Shown here in pieces: positions 23,770-31,245 of a stretch of 31,254 nt of DNA (the first letter of the stretch is position 1; the number at the start of each line of letters is the position of its first letter). Origin of the DNA: SFHK01 sp045538305 (GTDB lineage Bacteria > Bacillota > Clostridia > Christensenellales > Aristaeellaceae); NCBI GenBank assembly GCA_045538305.1, contig JAZSRC010000003.1, forward strand, positions 1 to 31,254, in the 5' to 3' direction. The notes under the pieces are model-generated. The model saw only the letters and a list, made by a program, of their open reading frames with translations, did not search any database and had not been told where the DNA came from. A program made the position numbers and the translations under genes.

Positions 23770-24615
23770 ATGCCGTTTTTTGTATCCAAATTCGGCGGAA
23801 CGTCCTTAAAGGACGCAGACCGTTTTCAAAAAACCGCCGGCATCATATTGTGCTGCCCGTCCATACGCGTTGTGGTCGCGTCTGCGCCGGGAAAAAGGTT
23901 CCCGGGCGATGAAAAAATTACGGATCTTCTGATGACCTATGCGCTTGAAAAGGACGAAGCCGTATGGAAATCAATCGCCGACAGATTTGGAGAAATCGAA
24001 AAGGGCGCCGGCGTAAGCGCCGAAGGCGCGCTGAACGAAATCAGAAAAAAGATCGATCTTGGGCTGGGCAGAGAATACGCCATGAGCCGCGGCGAATATC
24101 TGTCTGCATTCCTGCTGGCAAAGCTCACAGGTTTTCGGTTTCTGGACAGCTATCATGTCATCCGGTTCAAAAACGGGGCATACAGCGAAAAGGAAACGGA
24201 ATGCGCGCTTCGAAAGCAAATCAAACCAGATCAAAGATACGTCGTCCCGGGCTTTTACGGGTCGGATGAAAAAGGAAATATCCGCCTTTTTCCGCGCGGA
24301 GGCAGCGATATCACCGGCGCAGTAATCGCCAAAATACTGAAGGCTGACCTGTACGAAAACTGGACGGATGTGGACGGCGTATTCGACGCAGATCCCAGTC
24401 AGCCAAACGCTCATAAGCTCCGTTTTTTGACATATACAGACATGCAGGCGCTGTCAGACGGCGGCGCATGTGTGCTGCACGCGGACAGTATTCAGCCGGT
24501 TAAGGACGCGTCCATACCCATACATGTGCGTTCATCCATCCATCCACACAGGCAGGGAACGCTGATTGCCGAACATCCCCGGATGATTGACTCCAAATGG
24601 TTTATGGGCTGTTAA
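23770..24615 (+). CDS. Aspartokinase, catalytic domain only
   Basis: A 281-residue amino-acid-kinase-fold protein with aspartokinase motifs: KFGGTS (7-12), SRGEYLSA, the RGGSD block (176-180) and WTDVDGVFDADP. It ends about 15 residues after this domain, whereas usual aspartokinases run to 400-460 residues with two ACT domains that bind lysine or threonine. Bases 24616-24738 contain no ACT coding in any frame, so a recent frameshift is unlikely. I chose the ATG at 23770 (GGGAGG ten bases upstream) over an in-frame GTG at 23761. It should phosphorylate aspartate without the usual feedback inhibition, or depend on a separate ACT subunit (inference). Confidence 0.85.
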   Translation: MPFFVSKFGGTSLKDADRFQKTAGIILCCPSIRVVVASAPGKRFPGDEKITDLLMTYALEKDEAVWKSIADRFGEIEKGAGVSAEGALNEIRKKIDLGLGREYAMSRGEYLSAFLLAKLTGFRFLDSYHVIRFKNGAYSEKETECALRKQIKPDQRYVVPGFYGSDEKGNIRLFPRGGSDITGAVIAKILKADLYENWTDVDGVFDADPSQPNAHKLRFLTYTDMQALSDGGACVLHADSIQPVKDASIPIHVRSSIHPHRQGTLIAEHPRMIDSKWFMGC

Positions 24616-24738
24616 ATAATCCGTCAGGTTGTTTTATTTGAGTTTATTTTTCCGAAACCGTATTGCTTTTTATATACCTTTTGTCTATCATATATGGACA
24701 TGGTTTTTTATCATTTTGCCGAAAAGAGGATTCACGCG

Positions 24739-25158
24739 ATGAACATAAAGGTATATTATGTAAGCTCCAAGGGCTGCGCAGAAGCGATTGCCGATGCCAT
24801 TGCGCGCGAATGCCGCTGCACCAAGGAAGCGCTGATGCCCGCATATCCCCCGGAGAATGTCCAAATGATGTTTATGGGATGCGAAGGCAATAAAGCCGAT
24901 AAGGTAACGCTCGATTTTCTGAGCACCCTCAGCACCAGCCGCGTACAGACTGCAGCGCTTTTTTCCTGCAATGCGAAAAAGGACAACGTAGCCATCGAAC
25001 AGATGCGTGAGATTCTCGAATCAAAGGGCATTCGCGTACTGAAGGGCTCGGTAGCCTTCCCATGCAAAGGCTTTTTTAGCGGAAGAAAGCCGAACGAAGA
25101 GGATTTCGAGGCAGCCCGCCGCTATGCAAGAGAGTGCCTTGAGAACATTCGCAAATAA
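24739..25158 (+). CDS. Flavodoxin-fold protein
   Basis: A 139-residue alpha/beta protein resembling flavodoxin-domain proteins: MNIKVYYVSSKGCAEAIADAIA at the N-terminus occupies the place of the phosphate-binding loop, then MFMGCEGNKADKVTLDFL and an AALFSCNAKKD strand-loop. The phosphate loop lacks the full T/S-x-T-G-x-T pattern, so FMN binding is uncertain. The ORF is open from 24694, but the ATG at 24739 has AGAGGA eight bases before it and gives the proper fold start. Function unknown; an electron-transfer partner for PFOR is possible but unsupported. Confidence 0.7.
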   Translation: MNIKVYYVSSKGCAEAIADAIARECRCTKEALMPAYPPENVQMMFMGCEGNKADKVTLDFLSTLSTSRVQTAALFSCNAKKDNVAIEQMREILESKGIRVLKGSVAFPCKGFFSGRKPNEEDFEAARRYARECLENIRK

Positions 25159-25181
25159 AGCCGGGTGTGCGCAGCACAAAC

Positions 25182-25226
25182 ACAAAGGCTCATGCGGTAA
25201 AATACTGCACGAGCCTTTGTATTTTT
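25182..25226 (+). terminator. Terminator of the tdk to flavodoxin-like gene run
   Basis: Ten-bp arms (25182-25191 with 25211-25220), extended internally, then ATTTTT. Lies 23 bases after the last stop. Confidence 0.85.
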
Positions 25227-25275
25227 AATCATTTCTTTCGCATAGAAAACAGTCGCCCGGAAAGCTGAAGCAATC

Positions 25276-25308
25276 AAAAAAAGGACTGAAGTTTTGACTT
25301 CAGTCCTT
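25276..25308 (-). terminator. Terminator of tRNA-Leu
   Basis: Perfect 12-bp stem (25281-25292 with 25297-25308), four-base loop, then seven T on the minus strand. Confidence 0.92.
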
Positions 25309-25313
25309 ATCAG

Positions 25314-25395
25314 TGCGGTTGACGAGACTTGAACTCGTACTCCTTGCGGAACACGCCCCTCAAACGTGCGCGTATGCCGATTCCGCCACAACCGC
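25314..25395 (-). tRNA. tRNA-Leu (anticodon GAG)
   Basis: The minus strand folds as a class II tRNA of 82 bases. The seven-base acceptor stem GCGGTTG pairs with CAACCGC, the anticodon stem CACGT/GCGTG closes the loop TTGAGGG (anticodon GAG), a long variable arm TTCCGCAAGGAG follows, and the T arm contains GTTCAAGTC. The discriminator is A and CCA is not encoded. It is a single gene with its own promoter and terminator. Confidence 0.95.
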
Positions 25396-25408
25396 GTGAA
25401 CGATGATT

Positions 25409-25437
25409 ATTATAATCCTATGCAAGGTTTTTGTCAA
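25409..25437 (-). promoter_or_regulatory. Consensus promoter for tRNA-Leu
   Basis: TTGACA (25432-25437), exactly 17 bases, TATAAT (25409-25414): a perfect sigma-A consensus. Confidence 0.93.
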
Positions 25438-25482
25438 TACCTTTTTTGACATTTTTTTGCGTTTGCTTTTAACGAGTTGGGG

Positions 25483-25512
25483 TTTACAAATGGGCAGGGT
25501 TAGCGGTATAAT
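25483..25512 (+). promoter_or_regulatory. Promoter for the Nudix-ruvCA operon
   Basis: TTTACA (25483-25488), 18-base spacer, TATAAT (25507-25512). Confidence 0.75.
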
Positions 25513-25567
25513 GAACTATAATGTGATTTCGGGCGGCAATGACCGTCCATTGAAAGGGATGTCAATT

Positions 25568-26023
25568 TTGGCGATTCGCAATTCGGCGAAGGCGCTGATA
25601 TTGCACGATGGAAAGCTGCTTCTGAACCGCTGTGTTTCGAGGCTTGGGGTGTACTATGCCCTGCCCGGCGGCGGTCAGCACGATGGCGAGCTTTTGACCG
25701 AAGCAGTTCGGCGCGAAGTAATGGAGGAAACGGGGCTTACTGTTGAGCCCATGCGCATGAGCGCAGTGTTTGAAAGAGTAAGCGAGGGGCGCGACGGAAC
25801 GGCTTCGCACAAAATGTACTTTATCTTTCTTTGCAGATACATGAAAGATATTCCGCAGGAAGAACCCGTAGAACGCGACGCCTACCAGACCGGCATGGAG
25901 TGGCTGCCTTTGGAAAAGGCAAAGAAAGCAAACCTGTTCCCCCGGGTTATCCGCGACAACCTGTCATCCCTGATCGGCATGGGCGAAACCATCTATCTGG
26001 GCTCGGAGCGGCGCGGAGGATGA
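25568..26023 (+). CDS. Nudix hydrolase
   Basis: A 151-residue Nudix protein, which cleaves nucleoside diphosphates linked to another group. The complete Nudix box GGQHDGELLTEAVRREVMEE-TGL is present (G-x5-E-x7-REV-x-EE-x-G). The start is either TTG at 25568 with GGG nine bases upstream or ATG at 25559 which touches the same site; I prefer TTG. The frame open to 25403 runs through the tRNA promoter region and is not credible. Its stop is one base before the ruvC ATG. Substrate unknown; sanitising oxidised nucleotides would suit a repair operon (inference). Confidence 0.88.
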   Translation: MAIRNSAKALILHDGKLLLNRCVSRLGVYYALPGGGQHDGELLTEAVRREVMEETGLTVEPMRMSAVFERVSEGRDGTASHKMYFIFLCRYMKDIPQEEPVERDAYQTGMEWLPLEKAKKANLFPRVIRDNLSSLIGMGETIYLGSERRGG

Positions 26024-26024
26024 T

Positions 26025-26519
26025 ATGATTATACTGGGAATTGACCCCGGACTTGCACTGATGGGCTACGGGGTCATTGAGAGCAACAACGGAAAACACA
26101 AGCTGATTCAATACGGAACGCTTTCCACGCAGGCGCATTCGCCCACACCGCAGCGCCTGCGCGCTATTTTTGCAGGCGTCAATCAGCTGATGGACATTTA
26201 CAAACCGGACGACGTAGCGTTTGAGGAATTGTTCTTTGCAAAAAACGTAACCACCGGCATGGCGGTATCCGCAGCGCGCGGCGCGGCGCTGGTCGCGGCG
26301 GCGCAGCGTACGGAAAACCTGTACGAATACACGCCGATGCAGGTAAAGCTGGCCGTTACCGGATACGGCAAGGCCGACAAGCATCAGGTGCAGAACATGG
26401 TAAGGCTGCTTCTGAACATGCAGGAAATCGCCAAGCCCGACGACGCAGCCGACGCGCTTGCCGTTGCCCTGACCCACGCCAACAGTTGGAATATGAAAAA
26501 CCTTTATAGAATCAAGTGA
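26025..26519 (+). CDS. ruvC: Holliday junction endonuclease RuvC
   Basis: A 164-residue resolvase that cuts Holliday junctions symmetrically with RuvAB. The acidic catalytic residues are D7 (GIDPGL), E68 (FEELFF), D140 and D143 (DDAADALA), all intact, with the conserved FAKNVTTGMAVSAARG segment between. Normal family length. The ribosome site GGAGGA lies in the end of the Nudix gene; the two are separated by one base, so they are co-transcribed and probably coupled. Confidence 0.97.
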   Translation: MIILGIDPGLALMGYGVIESNNGKHKLIQYGTLSTQAHSPTPQRLRAIFAGVNQLMDIYKPDDVAFEELFFAKNVTTGMAVSAARGAALVAAAQRTENLYEYTPMQVKLAVTGYGKADKHQVQNMVRLLLNMQEIAKPDDAADALAVALTHANSWNMKNLYRIK

Positions 26520-26528
26520 GGCTTGCAT

Positions 26529-27131
26529 ATGTACGCACATATTGAAGGAACCCTTCAGGAAAAAAGCGCTGACGGCGTTGTTATCGATGCAGGCGGCGTG
26601 GGCTATGAGCTGTCTGTCAGCTCGGCGACGCTTGCCGCATGTCCGCAAACCGGCGAAAAGGTCAAGCTGTTCGCCTATCTCAGCGTGCGCGAGGATGCAA
26701 TGGAACTTTACGGCTTTTATTCCCGCGAGGAAAAGCGCATGTTTTTGCGTCTGATCGGCGTAAGCGGCATTGGCCCGAAGACGGCGCTGGGCGTGCTTTC
26801 CGCCTTAAGCGTTCGGGATTTGTCCATTGCGCTCGTTTCCGGAGATGCGCAGGCGCTTTCCCGCGCCCCGGGCATCGGCAAAAAGACGGCGCAGCGATTG
26901 GTTCTGGAATTGAAGGACAAGGTAGACAACGACGATCTGACCTCCGCCGGCGCATCCGCGCCCGCAAAAGCCGCCGCCGGCGGCGCAGAGTCGGAAGCCA
27001 TCGAGGCGCTGATGGCGCTGGGCTATCCCGCAAGCGAAGCGGCAAAGGCCGTTTCGCGAATCGCAGGACAGGCCGACAAGCCCGACGAGCTTCTGCGTCT
27101 GGCTTTACGGAGCATGTCCGGAGGAATGTGA
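26529..27131 (+). CDS. ruvA: Holliday junction branch-migration protein RuvA
   Basis: A 200-residue DNA-binding subunit that targets RuvB to Holliday junctions. N-terminal OB-fold (MYAHIEGTLQ to about 65), tandem helix-hairpin-helix motifs (LIGVSGIGPKTAL and APGIGKKTAQRLVLELKDK), an alanine-rich linker (about 140-155) and the C-terminal RuvB-binding domain (EAIEALMALGY). ATG at 26529 follows GAGG by seven bases; an in-frame TTG two codons earlier is less likely. ruvB, usually next, is replaced by an isomerase-like gene. Confidence 0.97.
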   Translation: MYAHIEGTLQEKSADGVVIDAGGVGYELSVSSATLAACPQTGEKVKLFAYLSVREDAMELYGFYSREEKRMFLRLIGVSGIGPKTALGVLSALSVRDLSIALVSGDAQALSRAPGIGKKTAQRLVLELKDKVDNDDLTSAGASAPAKAAAGGAESEAIEALMALGYPASEAAKAVSRIAGQADKPDELLRLALRSMSGGM

Positions 27132-27132
27132 G

Positions 27133-27963
27133 ATGGCAAAGGTTTCTGTATATGCATCCACAGGCGCGTTTATTACGCGGAAAAACAACCGCAATTTCCG
27201 CCTGATCAAAGAAATCGCGCCCAAACTCAAGGCGGACGGCCTTGAATTCATGATGTATGATTCGTGGGATGGGCAGGAAAAGGAGATTGCGCGCGAGCTG
27301 ACGGACGCGCATCTTTTTATTCCCGTCATGCACTTGGACAAATCCATCGGCGATTGTCTGGCGGAAGGTACATCCGACGGACAAGCGGCGGCGCTTGTTC
27401 GCTTTCAGCGCGACCTGCGGACAGCGCTGACGCTTGGGGCAGAAAAAATGGTTCTGCACCTTTGGAACGGCCCGGCTTCCGACGCGCATTTTGACGAAAG
27501 CCTTCCTATCCTTGAAAAAATGCACCGGCTTTCGGAAAAAGCCGGCGTTATGCTGACAACGGAAAACGTAATCTGCAAAAACAACCCGGCACTTTTGCGA
27601 TTAAAACAAATCGCTGAATACCTGCCGGGCGCGATGTTTACCTACGATACCAAAATGGGACACCTTTGGGGCGAAAACGACATGCTTCAGACCGGTGAAT
27701 GGAAATGGCTGGCCGAGTCTGGCGCCATCCGCCACCTGCACCTGAATGATTCCGCAAAAAACGCGCATTCCGGCGGACGGATGGCGGTTCTTCATCCCGG
27801 AGACGGGGAAGTGGATTTTAACGGACTGATCGCATTTTTCAAGCGTTCCTTTATGCCCGACAGTGCCACCTGCGAAAGCACCTCCTGCCGGGACGACGGA
27901 ACAGCCGACATCGACAAAATGAACAAAAGCCTTTCCTTTATCAGGAAAAGCCTTGAAAACTGA
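27133..27963 (+). CDS. Sugar phosphate isomerase/epimerase-like TIM barrel
   Basis: A 276-residue protein of the xylose-isomerase-like TIM-barrel superfamily (AP endonuclease family 2). Metal-ligand candidates are H (PVMHLD), H (LHLWNG), E (TTENV), D (YDTKMGH), H (HLHLND) and E (CESTS), following the usual strand ends. It starts one base after the ruvA stop with GGAGG within ruvA's last codons. Family members isomerise or epimerise sugars; a minority are AP endonucleases (Nfo), which would suit its repair operon. It lacks the full Nfo pattern as far as I can see, so the role is open. Confidence 0.8.
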   Translation: MAKVSVYASTGAFITRKNNRNFRLIKEIAPKLKADGLEFMMYDSWDGQEKEIARELTDAHLFIPVMHLDKSIGDCLAEGTSDGQAAALVRFQRDLRTALTLGAEKMVLHLWNGPASDAHFDESLPILEKMHRLSEKAGVMLTTENVICKNNPALLRLKQIAEYLPGAMFTYDTKMGHLWGENDMLQTGEWKWLAESGAIRHLHLNDSAKNAHSGGRMAVLHPGDGEVDFNGLIAFFKRSFMPDSATCESTSCRDDGTADIDKMNKSLSFIRKSLEN

Positions 27964-27966
27964 AAA

Positions 27967-28251
27967 TTATTCGCAGTCAAAAATCGTCTTTTTCTCCAGA
28001 TACGGGCCGAATTTTTCCTTCCATTCATGATGGCAGTCCGACTCGTCATACGCCTTCAGGGCGCTTCTGTCCATATCGATTTCAATCATGATGTGAAAGC
28101 GGTTTGCCCTTTCGCGGATGCCTTCCACGACCCGAACGGCGTAAACGCCCTCCACCTCAGTAATCGCCTGAAAATGTGCTTCGGCTTTTTTGACAAAACC
28201 GGTAATGTCCGAAACACTGTCTGTGCACTTGGCAATAATATAGTGCTTCAA
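27967..28251 (-). CDS. Dabb-domain (stress-responsive A/B barrel) protein
   Basis: A 94-residue ferredoxin-like alpha/beta-barrel protein: MKHYIIAKCTD strand, helix, VEGVYAVRVVEG and FHIMIEIDMD strands, and the conserved H in CHHEWKEKFGPYLEK. Matches Dabb-type proteins, which usually dimerise and whose roles vary. TTG start with AAAGGAGG eight bases upstream. It sits downstream of fucU behind a strong hairpin and is convergent with the isomerase gene, only three bases apart. Confidence 0.85.
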   Translation of the reverse strand: MKHYIIAKCTDSVSDITGFVKKAEAHFQAITEVEGVYAVRVVEGIRERANRFHIMIEIDMDRSALKAYDESDCHHEWKEKFGPYLEKKTIFDCE

Positions 28252-28287
28252 TCGATATGCCTCCTTTGAACTAATCGGGGATCAAAG

Positions 28288-28319
28288 GGGGCTGTTTTAT
28301 TTTCATAAAACAGCCCCCG
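28288..28319 (-). terminator. Hairpin between fucU and the Dabb gene
   Basis: Perfect 13-bp arms GGGGGCTGTTTTA (28288-28300) and complement (28307-28319) with a six-base loop. Only three T follow on the minus strand, so it may be a leaky terminator or RNA stabiliser. It begins 11 bases after the fucU stop. Confidence 0.7.
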
Positions 28320-28329
28320 TCTCGCGCAG

Positions 28330-28755
28330 TTATTTTACTACGCCCTTTTTCAGAATAATGTTGGCATACAGCGCGCTTTCGCCGGTGGCGACTACGGCAT
28401 AGCACTTCTTGGCCCTCTCATAGAAAGCGAAGCGCTCTACGTTTTCAATCTTCTTGTCGCCCTCGTTTTCCCTGATAACCCTTTCGTATTCCTTCCAGAT
28501 AGGGGTTTCCACGTTATCGCCGGGAACCTTCTGCATCAGCGCAACCGGAGCGTCCACATAGGTGTCCAGCGGCATCAGCTTCAGTATTGCATCCAGAATT
28601 TCGGTAACGCCATGACCGTCGAGGCGCACCAGGCGCTGGGCATATGCGGCTGCGGGGAAATTGCCGTCGCCGATGCAGATTTCATCGCCGTGGCCCATTT
28701 CCATGAGGATTTTGATCAGATCCGGGGAAACGATGGGGGAAATACCTTTAAGCAT
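28330..28755 (-). CDS. fucU: L-fucose mutarotase (RbsD/FucU family)
   Basis: A 141-residue enzyme that interconverts anomers of L-fucose (or a related sugar) in the cytoplasm. MLKGISPIVSPDLIKILMEMGHGDEI is characteristic of FucU, with catalytic H22. D-x-N-FP, the H of DGHGV and the Y of AFYERAKK also fit. ATG follows AAGGAGG. It lies 21 bases after the P-type ATPase stop with no terminator between, so the two probably share a transcript. No other fucose genes (fucI, fucK, fucA) are present. Confidence 0.92.
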   Translation of the reverse strand: MLKGISPIVSPDLIKILMEMGHGDEICIGDGNFPAAAYAQRLVRLDGHGVTEILDAILKLMPLDTYVDAPVALMQKVPGDNVETPIWKEYERVIRENEGDKKIENVERFAFYERAKKCYAVVATGESALYANIILKKGVVK

Positions 28756-28776
28756 AAACAGTCCTCCTTGTATATC

Positions 28777-31092
28777 TCAGTCCCTTGCTCCGAGGGAATT
28801 GGTATCCTCTTCATAGGCATTCCGGCTGTGCTGCCTTTGTTTCAGGCGATGAACCGGCTTTTCACCATTGCCGGGCTGAAACCTGCGAAGCCTGAGCGCG
28901 TTTATCACCACGCATATGCTGCTGAGGCACATGGCGATAGTGCCGATGGCGGGGCTGAATTCCAGCCCGATCAGCGGATACAGCGCGCCGGCAGCGATGG
29001 GAATTCCGATAACATTATAAAAAAACGCCAGAAACAGATTTTCACGAATGACGCGAAGGGTCATTCGGCCCAATTGTATGGCCTGAGCAACCAAACGCAT
29101 ATCGCGCCGCAAAACGACAACCTCCGCCGATTCTATGGCCACGTCGGTTCCGCTTCCGACGGTTACGCCCAGCTCTGCGCGGGCAAGCGCAGGCGCATCC
29201 TTGGTTCCGTCGCTGACGAACATCACCTTTTTGCCGTCCGCCTCCAGAATTCTCAGCATAACGTCCTTATCCTCGGGGGTGAGGCCTGCGTGCACCTCAT
29301 TTACGCCCGCATGCGCGGCGATGGCGTCGGCGGTGCGCTTATCATCGCCGGTCAGCATCAGCGTGTTTACGTTCATCTGCGTGAGCATGGAAACGGCTTC
29401 AACGGCGGACGGCTTCAGCGCGTCCGTCAGAAGGATCAGGCCACGGATCCGGCCGTCCGCCGCGACATAGACCGCAATTGCGCCTTCATCCGACAGCGCT
29501 TCGGCGCGTTCCTTCCAGCCGCTGACGCTTTGCGCGCTTTTATCCATCAGCGAAAGCGTCCCGATCAGAACGCTCATATCCCCGATTTTTGCACGTACGC
29601 CTTCATTTTCAATTTCTTCCCTTTCGCTTACAGGATCAAGTGGAAGGTCCATCTCCTGCGCCTCGCGCATAATAGGATCCGTATACGCATATTCCGAGTC
29701 CTTCAATACCGAAGCCGCCAGCGAAATCAGGCTGCGGCGGGAGCCGCCGTCTGACAGAACACAGCCGGATACGCGCATTTCTCCGGCGGTAAGCGTACCG
29801 GCTTTATCGAACATAACCGTGTCAATCGTGCTCAGCTTTTCAAGCGCGGCGGCGTTTTTGACCAGAATGCCCATCTCCGCGCCTTTTCCCGTACCCGCCA
29901 TAATGGCGGAAGGCGTAGCCAGTCCCAGTGCGCATGGGCAGGAAACCACCAGCACGCATACGGCTGATTTTACGGCGAAGGCCACGCTGTTTCCGAAAAC
30001 GGCCCACAATACGCCGACAGCCACGGCAAGCAGCAAAACGAAAGGAACAAATATACCGGCCATACGATCCGCAAGGCGCGATATGGGCGCGGTTGTGTTG
30101 GAAGCGGATTCTACCAGCGACAGAATCTGCGTAAGGCGCATTTCGTTTAAGGGTTTATCGGCGCGCATGGTGAATTCGCCGAACAAACAGCGCGTAGCGC
30201 CTGTGATGGCGTCGCCCTTTTTAACTTTTTCGGGCGAGGTGTCGCCAGTAAACATGGACGCATCCAGCATGCCCTCTCCGTTTAAAACCACTCCGTCCGC
30301 CGGAACGATATCGCCGGTTCTGACGATCAGCACGTCGTTTTTGCGCACACCAGACGCAGGAATGGCTTTTTCTCCGTCATCCTCCAGAATGTTGGCGTTT
30401 TCCGGGCGCATGCGCGATATGCGGGTAATGGCGTGATCCGCACGAAGCCTCGCCCGGGTTTCAAAAAACTTGCCGAGGGCAACCAGCGCAAGGATCAGCG
30501 CAGACGAATCAAAATACAGGTTCATTTCATATTCAGACGCCGTGCTGATTCGCCATGCGCCCAAAACCAGCTCGAAGATGCTGTAGGCACAGGAGGCGGA
30601 CGCGCCCAGCGATATCAGCGTATACATATTCGGCGCACGATTTTTAAGCGCCTTCGCACCCCCGGTAAAAACCTCGCGGTTCAGAATCATCACGGGAATC
30701 AAAAGCAGCATTTGAACGATGCCGGCAGGCAGCGGATGAGCGAACGGCTGAAAAATCGGGAATGGATACCGACCCGAAAGCGCAATATACAAAACCACAA
30801 TCGAAAGAAAGCATGTGGCAAGCAGGCGCAGAAGCAAAGTCTTTTCCTCGGCGCTTTTAATGAACTTGCCGTCCTCACCCTTTGCAATCTGGCGGGCCAC
30901 ATAGCCTGCGTTTGCGGCGGCGGCAATAATATCCTCGCTCTTCACGCGGTTTTCGTCAAAGGAAACGCGCATGATGCCCGTTACAATATTGATGGAAACG
31001 TCATGCACGCCGGACAGCGCGCGTACGCTCTTTTCCACATTGGCAGCGCAGATCGCGCTGCTCAGCTCCGTTACGATAAACGTCCGTTTCAA
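28777..31092 (-). CDS. Copper-type P1B ATPase homologue with altered catalytic motifs
   Basis: A 771-residue CopA-like protein: N-terminal HMA domain (1-70), about eight membrane segments, actuator, phosphorylation and nucleotide domains. Transport motif C385-P-C387, a YN in the penultimate segment and M-x2-SS in the last are kept, as in Cu+ pumps. However, HMA CxxC is CAAN (15-18), TGES is TGDT (282-285), DKTGT is D429-K-A-G-T, SEHP is SEYA (466-469) and GDGxND is SDGTKD (627-632). TGDD is intact. The TTG at 31092 follows GGGAGGG. The phosphorylated Asp remains, so residual activity is possible, but slow or non-pumping function is more likely (inference). Confidence 0.85.
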   Translation of the reverse strand: MKRTFIVTELSSAICAANVEKSVRALSGVHDVSINIVTGIMRVSFDENRVKSEDIIAAAANAGYVARQIAKGEDGKFIKSAEEKTLLLRLLATCFLSIVVLYIALSGRYPFPIFQPFAHPLPAGIVQMLLLIPVMILNREVFTGGAKALKNRAPNMYTLISLGASASCAYSIFELVLGAWRISTASEYEMNLYFDSSALILALVALGKFFETRARLRADHAITRISRMRPENANILEDDGEKAIPASGVRKNDVLIVRTGDIVPADGVVLNGEGMLDASMFTGDTSPEKVKKGDAITGATRCLFGEFTMRADKPLNEMRLTQILSLVESASNTTAPISRLADRMAGIFVPFVLLLAVAVGVLWAVFGNSVAFAVKSAVCVLVVSCPCALGLATPSAIMAGTGKGAEMGILVKNAAALEKLSTIDTVMFDKAGTLTAGEMRVSGCVLSDGGSRRSLISLAASVLKDSEYAYTDPIMREAQEMDLPLDPVSEREEIENEGVRAKIGDMSVLIGTLSLMDKSAQSVSGWKERAEALSDEGAIAVYVAADGRIRGLILLTDALKPSAVEAVSMLTQMNVNTLMLTGDDKRTADAIAAHAGVNEVHAGLTPEDKDVMLRILEADGKKVMFVSDGTKDAPALARAELGVTVGSGTDVAIESAEVVVLRRDMRLVAQAIQLGRMTLRVIRENLFLAFFYNVIGIPIAAGALYPLIGLEFSPAIGTIAMCLSSICVVINALRLRRFQPGNGEKPVHRLKQRQHSRNAYEEDTNSLGARD

Positions 31093-31134
31093 GGGGGGCC
31101 CTCCCAGGAAAACACAATAATTTATACCCACCAT

Positions 31135-31163
31135 ATTGTAACAGATTTTTCGCTTCTTAACAA
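31135..31163 (-). promoter_or_regulatory. Promoter of the ATPase-fucU transcript
   Basis: TTGTTA (31158-31163), 17-base spacer, TACAAT (31135-31140). Leader of about 40 bases. No CsoR or CueR operator-like dyad was recognised around it. Confidence 0.65.
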
Positions 31164-31182
31164 GATGCGAAGTGAAACATAC

Positions 31183-31214
31183 AAAAAGCGTCCGTCACTT
31201 TTGTAACGGACGCT
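31183..31214 (-). terminator. Terminator of a gene beyond the right edge
   Basis: Arms AGCGTCCGT (31187-31195) and complement (31206-31214), then five T on the minus strand. No gene between it and the window end. Confidence 0.8.
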
Positions 31215-31218
31215 CGAG

Positions 31219-31245
31219 CCATCAAAAAAGTCTCTTTTTTGATGG
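31219..31245. repeat. 12-bp perfect inverted repeat, three-base loop
   Basis: CCATCAAAAAAG (31219-31230) and its exact complement (31234-31245). Six A and six T in the arms make it terminator-like in both directions. It lies directly upstream, on the minus strand, of the terminator at 31183-31214. Confidence 0.75.

Noticed and set aside
23770..24738. Frameshifted full-length aspartokinase
   Set aside because: No ACT-like sequence follows in any frame within the gap before the next gene.
28777..31092. Pseudogene by frameshift in the P-type ATPase
   Set aside because: The frame is uninterrupted over 771 residues, with conserved TGDD, CPC and C-terminal motifs. Only point substitutions occur.
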